Below are positions 35,076-44,533 of a DNA stretch of 64,000 bases, piece after piece. Positions within the stretch are counted from its first letter, which is position 1. Every line of letters starts with the position of its first letter. Source of the DNA: Vreelandella salicampi (GTDB taxonomy: Bacteria > Pseudomonadota > Gammaproteobacteria > Pseudomonadales > Halomonadaceae). The stretch spans positions 1 through 64,000 of the forward strand of contig NZ_JACCDF010000009.1 of NCBI RefSeq assembly GCF_013415105.1, read 5' to 3'. The translations under genes were made by a program, and so were the position numbers. Below the pieces are notes generated by a model that worked only from the letters and a program-made list of their open reading frames with translations, was not told where the DNA came from and made no database searches.

Positions 35076-37823
35076 ATGCAGACGGGGATCGAAGCGGCCG
35101 ATACATTTCGGCAGTTGGCTGAAGGAATGGGACAAACAGGCACTCCCCAGTTTTACTCAATGCTGGTGGAGCGGCTGGCAAATCTGCTGGACGTGGATCA
35201 TGTCATGGTGGCCCGCGTTTACGCGGGTAACGACTCGGCTAGCGACCCACAGGCAGACGTCGCTGAAACACTGGCGGTCTGGTCCAACGGTCGGCATCTG
35301 CCCAATGTCACCTATCCGTTGGCCGGAACTCCTTGCGAGACCGTTGTCGGTCGCGAACCGTGCTTGTATCCCTGCGAGGTACAACGGTGCTTTCCAGATG
35401 ATTATATGCTTGCTGAGCTGGGTGCCGATAGTTATATGGGATGGCCTCTTTATGCCTCGGACGGAGCCGCGATTGGATTACTGGCATTGCTTAACGATTC
35501 GGTGATGTCGCTGGATAGCATGACCAGCGAAGTACTACGTATTGTGGCGGCTCAAGCCGGTGCTGAACTGGGCCGCCAGCAGGCGGAGGCGGCCCTCAAG
35601 GCCAGCGAGGCGGTCGCCCGGGAAAGCGAGGCGGTCGCCCGGGAAAGCGAAGCGATCGCCCGAGAAAGTGAGCGTCGCCTGGATACGCTGCTCAATCATC
35701 TGCCGGGAATAGCCTATCGCTGCCTCAACGATGACCATTGGACCATGGAGCTGGTTAGCCAGGGGGCCTACCGACTCACCGGGTATCATCCCGATGAGCT
35801 GGTGGAGAACCACCGGGTCAGTTTTGCCGAGCTGATACATGCCGAGGACGCCACGCGCGTCTTTGATGAGGTTCAGGCGGCCATCGATGACAAGCGCCCT
35901 TATCAGGTGACCTACCGCCTGTATCATCGTGATGGTCGTGTTCGCTGGGTGTGGGAACAAGGGCAGGCGGTGTTCGGTGAAGCGGGCGAGGTGGTCTGCC
36001 TGGAAGGGTTTACTACCGATGTGACCGAGAGCCATGAAGCCCAGCGGGTTCAGCAGGCGGTCATGCAGGTAGCCTCGACAGTCACGTCGCATGTCGGCGA
36101 CGACTACTTCCAGCAGCTGATCGGCACACTGGTGGAATTGTTGGATGCTGACGGTGGCTTTATTGCATTACTGAATCGGTCTCCCCACACGACCAACGGT
36201 CGCCCACGGCAAGCGGCGACTATCAGTACCGTTAGCGTTATCGCCGACGGTGAGCCCCTTAGCAATCAGACATTTGCAGTGAGTGGCTCACCCTGCGAGC
36301 AGGTGATAAATCAGCGAGAGGCCGTTTCCCACAGTGGTCATTTCACACCAATCCCCGGTAGAGCACTTCAGGCCCAGGCCTGGATAGGTCGACGTTTGGA
36401 TAATGCCGGTGGTGAGGCAATTGGCGTGATGATGGTGTTCTACCACGAGCCTCTCAGCACCAACGCCTTTGCGACGTCTCTATTGCGTATCTTATCCACC
36501 GGGGCCTCGGCGGAATTGGAGCGCCGCCGCGACCAACGTCGTATGCATCAGCTGGCGTATATCGATGGCACTACGGGGCTTTCAAACCGCGTTCGCTTTA
36601 TGGAAGTTCATGCCAACATGTTGCGCGAAGCCGCACAGAGGGATCAGTCGTTAAGCTTGGTCCTGCTCGATATTCGCCGTTTTAAAGAGATTAACGATAC
36701 CCACGGTCATCATGTAGGCGACCAACTGCTGGCCACCATCGCCGGTCGCTTGCAGCATGTCCTTCCCGACGGCGGCTTTCTGGCACGATTATCCGGCGAC
36801 GAATTTGCCATTCTTTTGAGCAATCCCAGTGAGGCGCAGTTGGCTGACATCCTGGGCGATCTGCGCAGCACGGTCGGGAAGACAATTCGGCTGGACCACA
36901 ACACGTTCAACTTGCAGGTAAGTATCGGTTTTGCCCACTATCCCGTCGATGCCTCGGTGGCTGGAGAGCTGTTCAAGGCCGCCAGTATTGCACTCCATTT
37001 TGCCAAGCGTGACGGCACCGTATGCCCGTTTAGCCATGACATGATGCACCATCAACGCCGCCGCCAGAAAATGGCGGAGCGACTGCATCAGGCGCTGGTT
37101 GAGAATCGTCTGGCTCTTTATTTTCAGCCCCAAGTGAACCTAGAAACCGGCCAGCTTACCGGCGCTGAAGCGCTGTGCCGATGGCACGAAGCCGACTGGG
37201 GCTGGGTCAGTCCCGGCGAATTCATTCCCCTGGCGGAGGAACGCGGGCTGATTCGTGAGCTGGGTGATTGGGTGCTGGCTGAGGCCGCTAGGCAATTGCG
37301 CGTATGGCAAGACCATGGGATGGCCTTAACGGGACGGTTGTCTATTAACATCGCCGCCCAACAGTTTGCCGACCCGCAATTGGCGCAACACATCGCCCGA
37401 CTTACCCGAGGGGTGCCGGCCTCAGCGTTGGCGTTGGAGCTGACCGAAAGCGACTTTATGCGCGATCCCGACCAAGCGGTTGAGATTACCCAGGCGATGC
37501 GCGCCGCCGGGTATGCCTTGTATATTGATGATTTTGGCACCGGCTACTCGTCGCTCTCATATTTGCGGCGCTTTGCTGCTGACGCGCTGAAGATTGATAT
37601 CTCATTTGTGCGCGAGGTGCTCGATAACCAGCATGACCGCGCCATTGTCCAGACCATTATTGCTATGGCCGATGCCTTGGGAATGAAGACCCTAGCCGAA
37701 GGGGTCGAGCATCAAAAGCAGGCCACGCTGTTGGCCGAAATGGGCTGCCTGGAAGCACAGGGGTTTTTGTTTGGTCGGCCCAAGCCGGCCGATGAATTTG
37801 CCGCGATATGGCTTGACCGTTAG
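35076..37823 (+). CDS. GAF-PAS-GAF-GGDEF-EAL cyclic di-GMP signalling protein
   Basis: 915 residues, no transmembrane helix. Approximate domains: GAF 20-165, a helical linker with three exact heptad repeats (EAVARES type, 177-197), PAS/PAC 205-325, a second GAF 330-480, GGDEF 490-650 and EAL 660-915. The GGDEF signature is RLSGDEF (573-577), Ser for the first Gly, so cyclase activity is uncertain. The EAL domain looks active: EAL at 698-700, NIAAQQF, ELTESDF, IDDFGTGYSSL and EGVEHQKQ are all present. It is therefore more likely a phosphodiesterase controlled by N-terminal sensing. It starts at ATG after a weak AGCGAG and is monocistronic. Ligands of the GAF and PAS parts are unknown. Confidence 0.92.
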   Translation: MQTGIEAADTFRQLAEGMGQTGTPQFYSMLVERLANLLDVDHVMVARVYAGNDSASDPQADVAETLAVWSNGRHLPNVTYPLAGTPCETVVGREPCLYPCEVQRCFPDDYMLAELGADSYMGWPLYASDGAAIGLLALLNDSVMSLDSMTSEVLRIVAAQAGAELGRQQAEAALKASEAVARESEAVARESEAIARESERRLDTLLNHLPGIAYRCLNDDHWTMELVSQGAYRLTGYHPDELVENHRVSFAELIHAEDATRVFDEVQAAIDDKRPYQVTYRLYHRDGRVRWVWEQGQAVFGEAGEVVCLEGFTTDVTESHEAQRVQQAVMQVASTVTSHVGDDYFQQLIGTLVELLDADGGFIALLNRSPHTTNGRPRQAATISTVSVIADGEPLSNQTFAVSGSPCEQVINQREAVSHSGHFTPIPGRALQAQAWIGRRLDNAGGEAIGVMMVFYHEPLSTNAFATSLLRILSTGASAELERRRDQRRMHQLAYIDGTTGLSNRVRFMEVHANMLREAAQRDQSLSLVLLDIRRFKEINDTHGHHVGDQLLATIAGRLQHVLPDGGFLARLSGDEFAILLSNPSEAQLADILGDLRSTVGKTIRLDHNTFNLQVSIGFAHYPVDASVAGELFKAASIALHFAKRDGTVCPFSHDMMHHQRRRQKMAERLHQALVENRLALYFQPQVNLETGQLTGAEALCRWHEADWGWVSPGEFIPLAEERGLIRELGDWVLAEAARQLRVWQDHGMALTGRLSINIAAQQFADPQLAQHIARLTRGVPASALALELTESDFMRDPDQAVEITQAMRAAGYALYIDDFGTGYSSLSYLRRFAADALKIDISFVREVLDNQHDRAIVQTIIAMADALGMKTLAEGVEHQKQATLLAEMGCLEAQGFLFGRPKPADEFAAIWLDR
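35604..35666 (+). repeat. Three tandem 21-bp repeats encoding a heptad linker
   Basis: Unit AGCGAGGCGGTCGCCCGGGA plus A occurs twice exactly and a third time with three changes, encoding SEAVARE, SEAVARE and SEAIARE. The exact heptad period indicates a straight coiled-coil linker between the first GAF and the PAS domain. Copy number could vary between strains by slippage. Confidence 0.85.
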
Positions 37824-37888
37824 CGAGGTGCGCTCCGCGCGTCATCTTTATGTCATGGACGTTGGGTAGTCTAGCCGCCGCTAACCGG

Positions 37889-38629
37889 CTAAATAGCCTG
37901 ATAAATCAAGTTAAAGCCGACTAAAAACATGGTCAGAATCACCAACCGGTAAAACAGCACTTCGTTGACGCGGCTTTGCAGCCACAGGCCGTTGCGCACG
38001 CCGATCCAGGCGATGGGCACCAGCACCAGCGAGGCCCAGGCGCTGGTCACGTTGATCTCGCCAAGCCACATATACGGTGCCAGCTTGATCACGTTGACCA
38101 CGGCAAAGGTGACGGCGCAGGTGGCGATAAAGGTCTCTTTCGACAGCTTGCGCGGCAGCAGGTACACGTTGAGCGGCGGTGCGCCCGCATGGGCCATGAA
38201 GCTGGTAAAGCCGCAGACGCTTGCGGCTGGCAATGCCCAGCGGGAGGAAATGGGCTTCTTGGCAACGGGTTTCAGCAGCATATAGGTGGCGAACAGCAGG
38301 GTGATCACGCCGAGCGTCAGGCGTAATCCCTGCTCGCTCAGGCTGTCGAACAGCAGCGTACCGACCGCCACGCCGATGAATAGCCCCGGCACAAACCGCC
38401 ATACCTCGGCCACCGCGTGCCTGCCCCACCACGCCTTCACCGCAAACACATCCATCACCAGTAACAGCGGTAATAGAAGGCCCGCTGCCTGAGCCGGGCT
38501 GATCGCAAGCGCCATCAGTGGCACCGACAGCGTGCCGAAACCACCCGCAAAGCCGCCTTTGGAAACACCGGTCAGGTAGACCGAAAAGACGATCAACAGC
38601 CAGGCAATGACGGAGTAATCGGGGAGCAT
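37889..38629 (-). CDS. TSUP family sulfite/sulfonate-type anion transporter
   Basis: 246 residues from the ATG at 38629, preceded by AGAGG. About eight transmembrane helices. The GxxxGxxKGGFAGGFGTLSVPLMAL segment at the N-terminus and the second GFTSFMAHAGAPPLNVYLLP motif are the paired repeats of TauE/SafE (TSUP) carriers, which export or import sulfite, sulfoacetate or related anions. The substrate cannot be told. It is transcribed towards the GGDEF-EAL gene, whose end is 65 bases away. A terminator of the upstream mgtE gene lies immediately before it, so it needs its own promoter in about 35 bases, or reads through. Confidence 0.88.
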   Translation of the reverse strand: MLPDYSVIAWLLIVFSVYLTGVSKGGFAGGFGTLSVPLMALAISPAQAAGLLLPLLLVMDVFAVKAWWGRHAVAEVWRFVPGLFIGVAVGTLLFDSLSEQGLRLTLGVITLLFATYMLLKPVAKKPISSRWALPAASVCGFTSFMAHAGAPPLNVYLLPRKLSKETFIATCAVTFAVVNVIKLAPYMWLGEINVTSAWASLVLVPIAWIGVRNGLWLQSRVNEVLFYRLVILTMFLVGFNLIYQAI

Positions 38630-38663
38630 GGTCGCCTCTGTATGCTGTAAAAGAGTGAAGCAC

Positions 38664-38687
38664 AAAAAAGCCCCGCATCGGCGGGGC
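38664..38687 (-). terminator. Rho-independent terminator downstream of mgtE
   Basis: On the minus strand GCCCCGC-CGAT-GCGGGGC is followed by TTTTTT. It is 112 bases past the mgtE stop and 35 bases before the TSUP start. Confidence 0.85.
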
Positions 38688-38798
38688 ACATCAGCATAGC
38701 ATTAGATAAACGTTAGCGGGCGAATGTTCTGTTGCTTTAATGTAAGACGCTGGTTGAAGCCTGGGCAAACGATCTAGCATCAGCCAAAGAGGATAAGG

Positions 38799-40154
38799 TT
38801 AAAGGATAATCAGCGTCGCGAGCCCCAGGAATGATAAAAAGCCGACCACATCGGTCACGGTGGTTAAAATCACTGCGCCGGATAACGCCGGGTCGATCTG
38901 CAGCTTTTTCAACACCATGGGGATTAATACGCCAGATAAGTTGGCGAGGCTCATGTTGATAAAGATGGCTAGTGTGATTACGAGCGTAATCATAGCGTCG
39001 CTAAACCAGACATGGGCAATCAGGCCTACCACTAACGCCCAAACCAGGCCGTTGCTCATGCCTACCCACATCTCTTTGTTATAAAGCCATTTTATATTGT
39101 TACCGGCGAGCTGGCCCAGCGCCAAGCCGCGAATGACGACGGTGAGGGTTTGGCTACCGGCAATACCCCCCATGCTTGCCACGACCGGCATCAAAATGGC
39201 CAGCGCAACAATTTGATCTAATGCCGCTTCAAATTGCCCAATCACGAAGGCTGCTAAAAAAGCCGTTAACAAATTAATGCCCAGCCAAATGCCGCGACTT
39301 TTCGCGCTGCGTGTAATCGGGGTAAAGACTTCCTCTTCGTTACTGACGCCCGACATATGTTTTAACGTCATGTCAGCGTCTTCTTGGGTGATTTCTAAGA
39401 CGTCGGCAGAATTTAGCTGCCCGACCAATAACCCATCGCTATCGCAGACGGGCACAAAGTGAAGCTCTTTAGAGCGCAGTAACGCTGCGGCATCACCGAC
39501 TTTCATTTGATCATTGAGGGTAAAAAAATCATCCATATAATCATCAACCACGGCATCTTGAGGTTGTTTGATTAAATCAATGAGGGTCAACGTGCCGAGC
39601 AAACGCTTATTCTTATCCGTAATCATGATCTGTTGCGATTCATCGTCAAGCAAGTGATGAATCCGGATATAGCGTTGCACCGCCTCTAACGACACGCCTT
39701 GTTTTACATTAACCGTCTCGGGGTCCATGTAGCGACCCACCACATCTTCCTCATAGGCATGAAGATTCTCAACATGGGCGCGAATATCTTGGTCTAGGCT
39801 GGCGTAAACGCTGGTTTTTATGGCCTCATCAGCAACATCCAGTACTTCAGCAACTTCTTGAGCATCCAAGCCTTTAACAATTTGTTCTATATCGCTGGCC
39901 GATAAATCTTCGATATAGTCGGCACGGATATCTTCGTCGACTTCGGCGAGAACCTCGCCGATTAAATCGTCAGGAATATATTCCCAAAGAAAATCTCGCG
40001 TTTTAGCTGGAAAGGATTCAAGTGTTCGCGCAATGTCTAAGATGTCGAGTTCAGTGAAGAACTCTTGTAGAGCCGCTATGTCTGGGGTGTCTAACAGCTT
40101 CTGAAGATGCAACAGCAACTCTTCGTTATTGGCATATTTTTCATCATCGCGCAT
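38799..40154 (-). CDS. mgtE: Magnesium transporter MgtE
   Basis: 451 residues, the usual MgtE length. Cytoplasmic N domain (about 1-130, MgtE superhelix with LADLxxxDIARTLESFP), two CBS domains (about 135-255, VGRYMDPETVNVKQGVSLE onward), a connecting helix and five transmembrane helices (about 290-450). Pore residues are seen in PVVASMGGIAGSQTLTVVIRGLA and the late LSGAVILTTVTDVVGFLSFLG, with the conserved Asp of TDVVGF. It is a Mg2+ channel gated by the N and CBS domains. It follows the DUF454 gene but 92 bases apart. Intact. Confidence 0.95.
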   Translation of the reverse strand: MRDDEKYANNEELLLHLQKLLDTPDIAALQEFFTELDILDIARTLESFPAKTRDFLWEYIPDDLIGEVLAEVDEDIRADYIEDLSASDIEQIVKGLDAQEVAEVLDVADEAIKTSVYASLDQDIRAHVENLHAYEEDVVGRYMDPETVNVKQGVSLEAVQRYIRIHHLLDDESQQIMITDKNKRLLGTLTLIDLIKQPQDAVVDDYMDDFFTLNDQMKVGDAAALLRSKELHFVPVCDSDGLLVGQLNSADVLEITQEDADMTLKHMSGVSNEEEVFTPITRSAKSRGIWLGINLLTAFLAAFVIGQFEAALDQIVALAILMPVVASMGGIAGSQTLTVVIRGLALGQLAGNNIKWLYNKEMWVGMSNGLVWALVVGLIAHVWFSDAMITLVITLAIFINMSLANLSGVLIPMVLKKLQIDPALSGAVILTTVTDVVGFLSFLGLATLIIL

Positions 40155-40246
40155 AGCGTCCGTCCTTGCTGTTTGGCTGCCTGTTTTCTCAATCTTATAG
40201 GTTGGCTTGGTTGAAAGCCACGCGAACGCCGTATGCTAAGCGTTGC

Positions 40247-40621
40247 TTAAGGCGCAGACGAGGGCTCTGGCCGGGTGGCCAGCCATAAGGCAATCAGCAC
40301 CAGTAGGGCGATCACTGCCCAGCGCAGCCAGCCGGGGCCGAGTGACCAACCGGTGATTAATGCGCTCAATGTGATCGCGCCAACGGCTGCCAGCTTAGCG
40401 CGCCGGGGTATGGCGCGTTCTTGCTCCCAGGTGACCAGCAGAGGGCCGACATAGTGGCGGGAGCGGATCCAGGCCTCAAAGCGCGGGGAACCGCGAGAAG
40501 CACAGTAAACAGCCATTAGCATAAACACCGTGGTGGGCAATAAGGGCAGAAAAACCCCAAGCAAACCAATGCTAAAACTGATCGCCGCCAATGCTATCCA
40601 TAGGGCACGTATAACTCTCAT
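40247..40621 (-). CDS. DUF454 (YbaN) family inner-membrane protein
   Basis: 124 residues with four hydrophobic segments. The ALAAISFSIGLLGVFLPLLPTTVFMLMAVYCASRGSPRFEAWI pattern, in particular GxxLPLLPTTxFLLxAxxxxxRSSPRxxxWL, is the DUF454/YbaN signature. Function unknown. Ends AAP with a short Ser-Pro tail. Located between mgtE and the haem operon, on the same strand, but separated by 125 bases from hmuV. Confidence 0.88.
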   Translation of the reverse strand: MRVIRALWIALAAISFSIGLLGVFLPLLPTTVFMLMAVYCASRGSPRFEAWIRSRHYVGPLLVTWEQERAIPRRAKLAAVGAITLSALITGWSLGPGWLRWAVIALLVLIALWLATRPEPSSAP

Positions 40622-40746
40622 CCTTACTCCTGGCTTAGCACGCTAAACGGCTTAACACGCCATGCTCGCGGTTAATGCTAGCAGGAAAGTATGGTCTTGT
40701 TTGTCGATCAAATGCCACGGCGATTGAAAAACGGTTCAACGAGTCA

Positions 40747-41508
40747 TCAAGGCGCTAGGGCAAGCAGGTGCTTGCCATGTGAGCTGCCCTCTAGGAGCTG
40801 AAGTTCGGCCGCATAGATCTTCGCAATGGTTGCGGGGTTGAGCACTTGATTAGGCAGGCCGTGGTCAATACGTTGCCCTTGATGCAGCAGCCATACCCGG
40901 TCGGCGTAGGTGCTGGCGAGATTAAGGTCGTGGAGTACGCAAACAATCGCCATGCGATGCTGCTCGGCCCAGGCGCGTAGTTGGCGCATCAGGCGCTGCT
41001 GCTGGCCGATATCCAGGGCGCTGGTGGGCTCGTCCAACAATAAAAGACCGCCGTCCTTGGCGGTAGGAGAACCTCTTGAGAGAAGCTGGCAGGCGCCGCG
41101 GGCGATCATCACCCGCTGGCGTTCGCCGCCGGAAAGCGAGAGCACGCTGCGCTTGGCGAGATGGGTTAGATCTAGGTCGTCCAATAGCGCCGCTACCAGT
41201 GATTTAGCCGGGTTACTGCCTAGACTCAATAGCTCGTCAGTTTGCCAGTCAAAACCGGGCAACTCCTGCTGGGCGACCAGCGCCCGGCGGTTGGCGAGTT
41301 CGGCGATGGGCCAGTCGGGCAGGGGGGTGCCATCCAGTCGCAGCTCGCCTTGCTCGGCAGGGCGAAACCCCGACAGCATGCTGAGCAGTGTGCTCTTGCC
41401 CGCGCCGTTGGGGCCGACAATCGCCAGCAGCTCGCCGGGACGAATGGTGCCGTCCAGGGGGGCGATAGCGGGGACGGCGGTTAGACCCGCTTGGTGAAGC
41501 GTTAGCAT
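40747..41508 (-). CDS. hmuV: Haem ABC transporter ATP-binding protein
   Basis: 253 residues from the ATG at 41508, overlapping the hmuU stop region; the longer frame to 41754 lies within hmuU. Walker A GPNGAGKST at 32-40, Q-loop, signature LSGGERQRVMIARGA, Walker B LLLLDEPTSALDIG and the His-loop VLHDLNLAS are all intact. It powers haem import through the HmuU permease with the periplasmic protein HmuT. Last gene of the operon. Confidence 0.94.
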   Translation of the reverse strand: MLTLHQAGLTAVPAIAPLDGTIRPGELLAIVGPNGAGKSTLLSMLSGFRPAEQGELRLDGTPLPDWPIAELANRRALVAQQELPGFDWQTDELLSLGSNPAKSLVAALLDDLDLTHLAKRSVLSLSGGERQRVMIARGACQLLSRGSPTAKDGGLLLLDEPTSALDIGQQQRLMRQLRAWAEQHRMAIVCVLHDLNLASTYADRVWLLHQGQRIDHGLPNQVLNPATIAKIYAAELQLLEGSSHGKHLLALAP

Positions 41509-42542
41509 GCTCGGTTCCTGCGCATTAGTAGGTACAGGAAGTAGGGGCCGCCCAGCAGGCTGGTGAGCAGCCCGACGGGAATTTCCGCAGGGGCGGCGAC
41601 GGTGCGGGCGAGGGTATCGGCGACGACCAGCAGCAGTGCGCCACCGAGCATCGAAGCGGGGAGTAGCAACCGGTGGCCAGGCCCCAGCCAGAGCCGCAGG
41701 CAGTGGGGTACCAACAGACCCAAAAAGCCAATCACCCCAGTGAGCGCCACGCAAAGCCCGACGCCCAGCGAGGTAGCGACCACCACCCGGCGTTTTAAAC
41801 GCGCCGCATCCAGCCCCGCCGCATGAGCGGTGGACTCGCCTAGCTGCAGCAGGTCAAGTTCGCGCGCGCTGCGCATTAACAGCCACAGGGCAATGGCAAT
41901 GAGCACCAGGGCGAGCGCTGTGGTGCGCCACAGGGCGTTAGTCAGCGTGCCCATGCCCCATAAACTAAGCTGGCGAAGCTGCTCATCGCTGGCGATAAAG
42001 GCTAAAACCCCACCGCCAGCCCCAGCCAGGGTATTGATGGCCAAGCCAGCCAGCAGCAGGGTCATCACCGCAGCACTGCCGCCGCCTTGGCGCTTGGCGA
42101 TGCCAAAGACAATCAAACAGACGCATAAGGCGCCCAGAAAGCCTGCTGCAAACTGGCCGTATAGGCTGCCGGCGCCACTATCCTGAAACAGCACAATCCA
42201 CACCGCCACAAAGAGCCCGGCGCCACTGGCAAGGCCGAGCAGGGTCGGGTCGGCCAGCGGGTTACGAAATAGCCCCTGCATGGCGGCGCCGCTACCGGCG
42301 AGCATCGCGCCCACCGCCACGCCGAGTAGCAAGCGCGGCAGACGCAACTGCCACCACACTTGAACACTGAGCGGGTCGGCCTGGCCGCTGAGTAAGCCCC
42401 AGGGGGAAATGCCCAGCGCGCCGGAGGCGGCTGACCAGCCCAAGGCCAGCAGCAGCGCGGCGGTTAATCCGACGAGCACGCGGGCTGCTCGATTAATCGG
42501 CAGCCGCGCTCGAAAGCGGTAAGCGTTGAGGATGGCAATCAT
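41502..42542 (-). CDS. hmuU: Haem ABC transporter permease
   Basis: 346 residues, FecCD family with about ten transmembrane helices. The LRLPRLLLGVAVGAMLAGSGAAMQGLFRNPLADPTLLGLASGAGLFVAV segment near 65-115 is the family signature, and GFLGLLVPHCLRLWLGPGHRLLLPAS is the conserved coupling region for the ATPase. It overlaps hmuT by four bases and hmuV by seven, so translation is coupled. Confidence 0.95.
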   Translation of the reverse strand: MIAILNAYRFRARLPINRAARVLVGLTAALLLALGWSAASGALGISPWGLLSGQADPLSVQVWWQLRLPRLLLGVAVGAMLAGSGAAMQGLFRNPLADPTLLGLASGAGLFVAVWIVLFQDSGAGSLYGQFAAGFLGALCVCLIVFGIAKRQGGGSAAVMTLLLAGLAINTLAGAGGGVLAFIASDEQLRQLSLWGMGTLTNALWRTTALALVLIAIALWLLMRSARELDLLQLGESTAHAAGLDAARLKRRVVVATSLGVGLCVALTGVIGFLGLLVPHCLRLWLGPGHRLLLPASMLGGALLLVVADTLARTVAAPAEIPVGLLTSLLGGPYFLYLLMRRNRAC

Positions 42543-43450
42543 GGGCTTATCTTGGCGGTGCTTTTCTGAGCATTAGCCGATGCGCCCAGGAGTGCTTCGA
42601 CGCCCTGGCGCAAAGCGAGTAATTGATCGGGGGTGCGCGGGCCAAAGCCGAGCAGGGCTTGAACGTTAACCACAATCAGCTGTTGCTTGCGGCCTGCGGG
42701 GGTTAACGCCAAGCCGGGTAACTGCCATAGCGCGGCTTCGCCGCCCATTGCTGCCAGGCCCCGTTCGGAGACAATCACCACGTCCGGCGATTGTCGGGCC
42801 AGCGCTTCGGCGCCCACGCTGTGGTAGCCCTGCATCTCGGCGAAGGCATTGTCCAGGCCCACCGCTTCAAGCGCGCTATGCGCTGCGGTGTCGCTGCCTG
42901 CCGCCCGAGGGGTTAAGCCGCTATGCTGCATGATAAACATCGCGCGGGTTGGCGGTAGGGCGGGCATGCTGGCCAGCCGGTTAAGTTTGTCGTTCAAGTC
43001 ATTTGCCAAGGCTTCTGCGGCGTTTTGACGGTCGGTTAATTGGCCAACGGCGCGGACTTTATCGGCAATGGCATCAAGGCTGGGTGGGGCGTTGATGGTG
43101 GCGACGTTGACTCCCACCGCCTCCAACTGTGCCAGTATTTCCCTGGGGCCTGCTGATCCGGCGGCTAGCACTTGGTCAGGTTTAACCGACAGCACGCTTT
43201 CCGCCGAGAGCTGGCGCAGGTAACCCACCGAGGGTAGCGCCGCCATGGCGGGCGGATGCACTACCGTGTCGTCCCGGGCGATAACGTTGATATCAGCCTC
43301 CAGGGCGGCCAGGGTTTCCGCTATATCGCCCCCCAGTACCACCCAGCGTTCACTAGTCTGTTCGCGCTCTTCAGCTTGAGCCAGTGGTGTGCCTGCCAGC
43401 AGCAACCCCAAGGCCATCATTGCCAAGAGGCGAGTTTTTGAAGGGTTCAT
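42539..43450 (-). CDS. hmuT: Periplasmic haem-binding protein
   Basis: 303 residues with a signal peptide (1-26, LLAMMALGLLLAGTPLAQA). Class III periplasmic binding fold: RWVVLGGDIAETLAALEAD, the VGYLRQLSAESVLSVKPDQVLAAGSAGPREILAQLEAVGVNV half and a second lobe with VGAEALARQSPDVVIVSERGLAAMGG. HmuT proteins bind haem through a conserved Tyr or His on each lobe. It delivers haem to HmuUV. The start overlaps the hmuS stop. Confidence 0.92.
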   Translation of the reverse strand: MNPSKTRLLAMMALGLLLAGTPLAQAEEREQTSERWVVLGGDIAETLAALEADINVIARDDTVVHPPAMAALPSVGYLRQLSAESVLSVKPDQVLAAGSAGPREILAQLEAVGVNVATINAPPSLDAIADKVRAVGQLTDRQNAAEALANDLNDKLNRLASMPALPPTRAMFIMQHSGLTPRAAGSDTAAHSALEAVGLDNAFAEMQGYHSVGAEALARQSPDVVIVSERGLAAMGGEAALWQLPGLALTPAGRKQQLIVVNVQALLGFGPRTPDQLLALRQGVEALLGASANAQKSTAKISP

Positions 43451-44502
43451 GCCACTGCCTCTTGATTGTCGAGTTCATCCAGCAGTTTCCGCCACTCGGC
43501 GCGCTCACCGCGGCCTTCCTGGCGCTGCGCGTAAATTTGCAGCGCGAGAGAGCCCTCTGAATCGAAGGCTTCGATGCTGGTCACGCCGCCGTCACGGTTG
43601 GGTTTGCTGACTTGCCATACCTGGTCAATCGCGGCGTCATCCAGGTGCAGCGTGAACTGCTCGCCGAAAAGGTTCAGCCAGCCGCGGGCCCGTTGAGGAG
43701 CGGGCAATGTGCCGGTGCGAATCTGTACGCAGCCGGGACTAGCGACAAACAGCATCAACGGCAACGCGCGTTGGCTGGCCTGATTGAGCAGTGTTTCCAG
43801 AGTATTCACGGGCAATGAGCGGCTGTAGCGGCCTTCCATTAACTGGTTGGCCTCAATACGCTCAAGATGATGGCGCTGGAGGAGCGCGAAGAACTGGTGT
43901 ACATCGCGCATCGAGCCCCATTCGCTAGCAAGCGTGGGCACGTCGGGGAGCGGGCGCTTTAGGCGCGGCATGCTCTGGGTAAATGCCGGGGTGTCCCGAG
44001 TGCTCAAGGCCGCCAAAGTGCCCCAGGGGCGCGGCAGCGGATGCTCCAGGGCAAAGCATTTGTGAACGGCGCAGCCATGCTGATTGAATATCTGCAGGCT
44101 CCAACGCCACTGCGCTTCTTCCTCATTGATGGAAGGCATCGGGTCGCGAATCAAGCAGGCCCAGTGCCAGTGAGCGTAGAGTAGCCGTAAGTCCAGGCCG
44201 CCGGGATCGAGCAACAGGCCAGTATGCTGTCCGCCGCTTAGTTCGGGGTAATCGCCGCTTTGCTCAAGCACGGCTAGCCGTGAGCGGGTCAGCGCTTTCA
44301 CCCGCCCCAACTGGGGCAGGCGGGCGGCGAGATCGTTAGGCGCAAGTGGCAGCGTCCATACATCACGGCCTAAACGGGCAGCTTGAAGCTCGCCTTCGCT
44401 GATGGCTAAACGTTCGGCAATTTCAAGCGCGGGTAGCCGCGGCTGCGCGGCGCGTGCCGCGTCAAAAGCTTCGATAATCGCGATCTGTTGGGATGGAATC
44501 AT
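43447..44502 (-). CDS. hmuS: Haem-utilisation/degradation protein HmuS-like
   Basis: 351 residues in two repeats of the HemS/ChuS/HmuS fold (about 30-170 and 195-340). The motif LAISEGELQAARLGRDVWTLPL and the second-repeat VHQFFALLQRHHLERIEANQLMEGRYSRSL and FVASPGCVQIRTGTLP are typical. These proteins bind cytoplasmic haem and release iron or pass it on. It sits between the receptor and hmuT genes, as in Pseudomonas and Yersinia. Ends with the EAVA tail and overlaps hmuT. Confidence 0.92.
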   Translation of the reverse strand: MIPSQQIAIIEAFDAARAAQPRLPALEIAERLAISEGELQAARLGRDVWTLPLAPNDLAARLPQLGRVKALTRSRLAVLEQSGDYPELSGGQHTGLLLDPGGLDLRLLYAHWHWACLIRDPMPSINEEEAQWRWSLQIFNQHGCAVHKCFALEHPLPRPWGTLAALSTRDTPAFTQSMPRLKRPLPDVPTLASEWGSMRDVHQFFALLQRHHLERIEANQLMEGRYSRSLPVNTLETLLNQASQRALPLMLFVASPGCVQIRTGTLPAPQRARGWLNLFGEQFTLHLDDAAIDQVWQVSKPNRDGGVTSIEAFDSEGSLALQIYAQRQEGRGERAEWRKLLDELDNQEAVA

Positions 44503-44533
44503 GACGTACCTCGATAGGGTTCACTGCATGGAT

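Noticed and set aside
34930-35181. Minus-strand frame of 83 codons overlapping the start of the GGDEF-EAL gene
   Set aside because: Part overlaps a clear gene and the free part shows no motif or ribosome site. The FLNQLIWKFLFGEAF stretch is protein-like but cannot be assigned.
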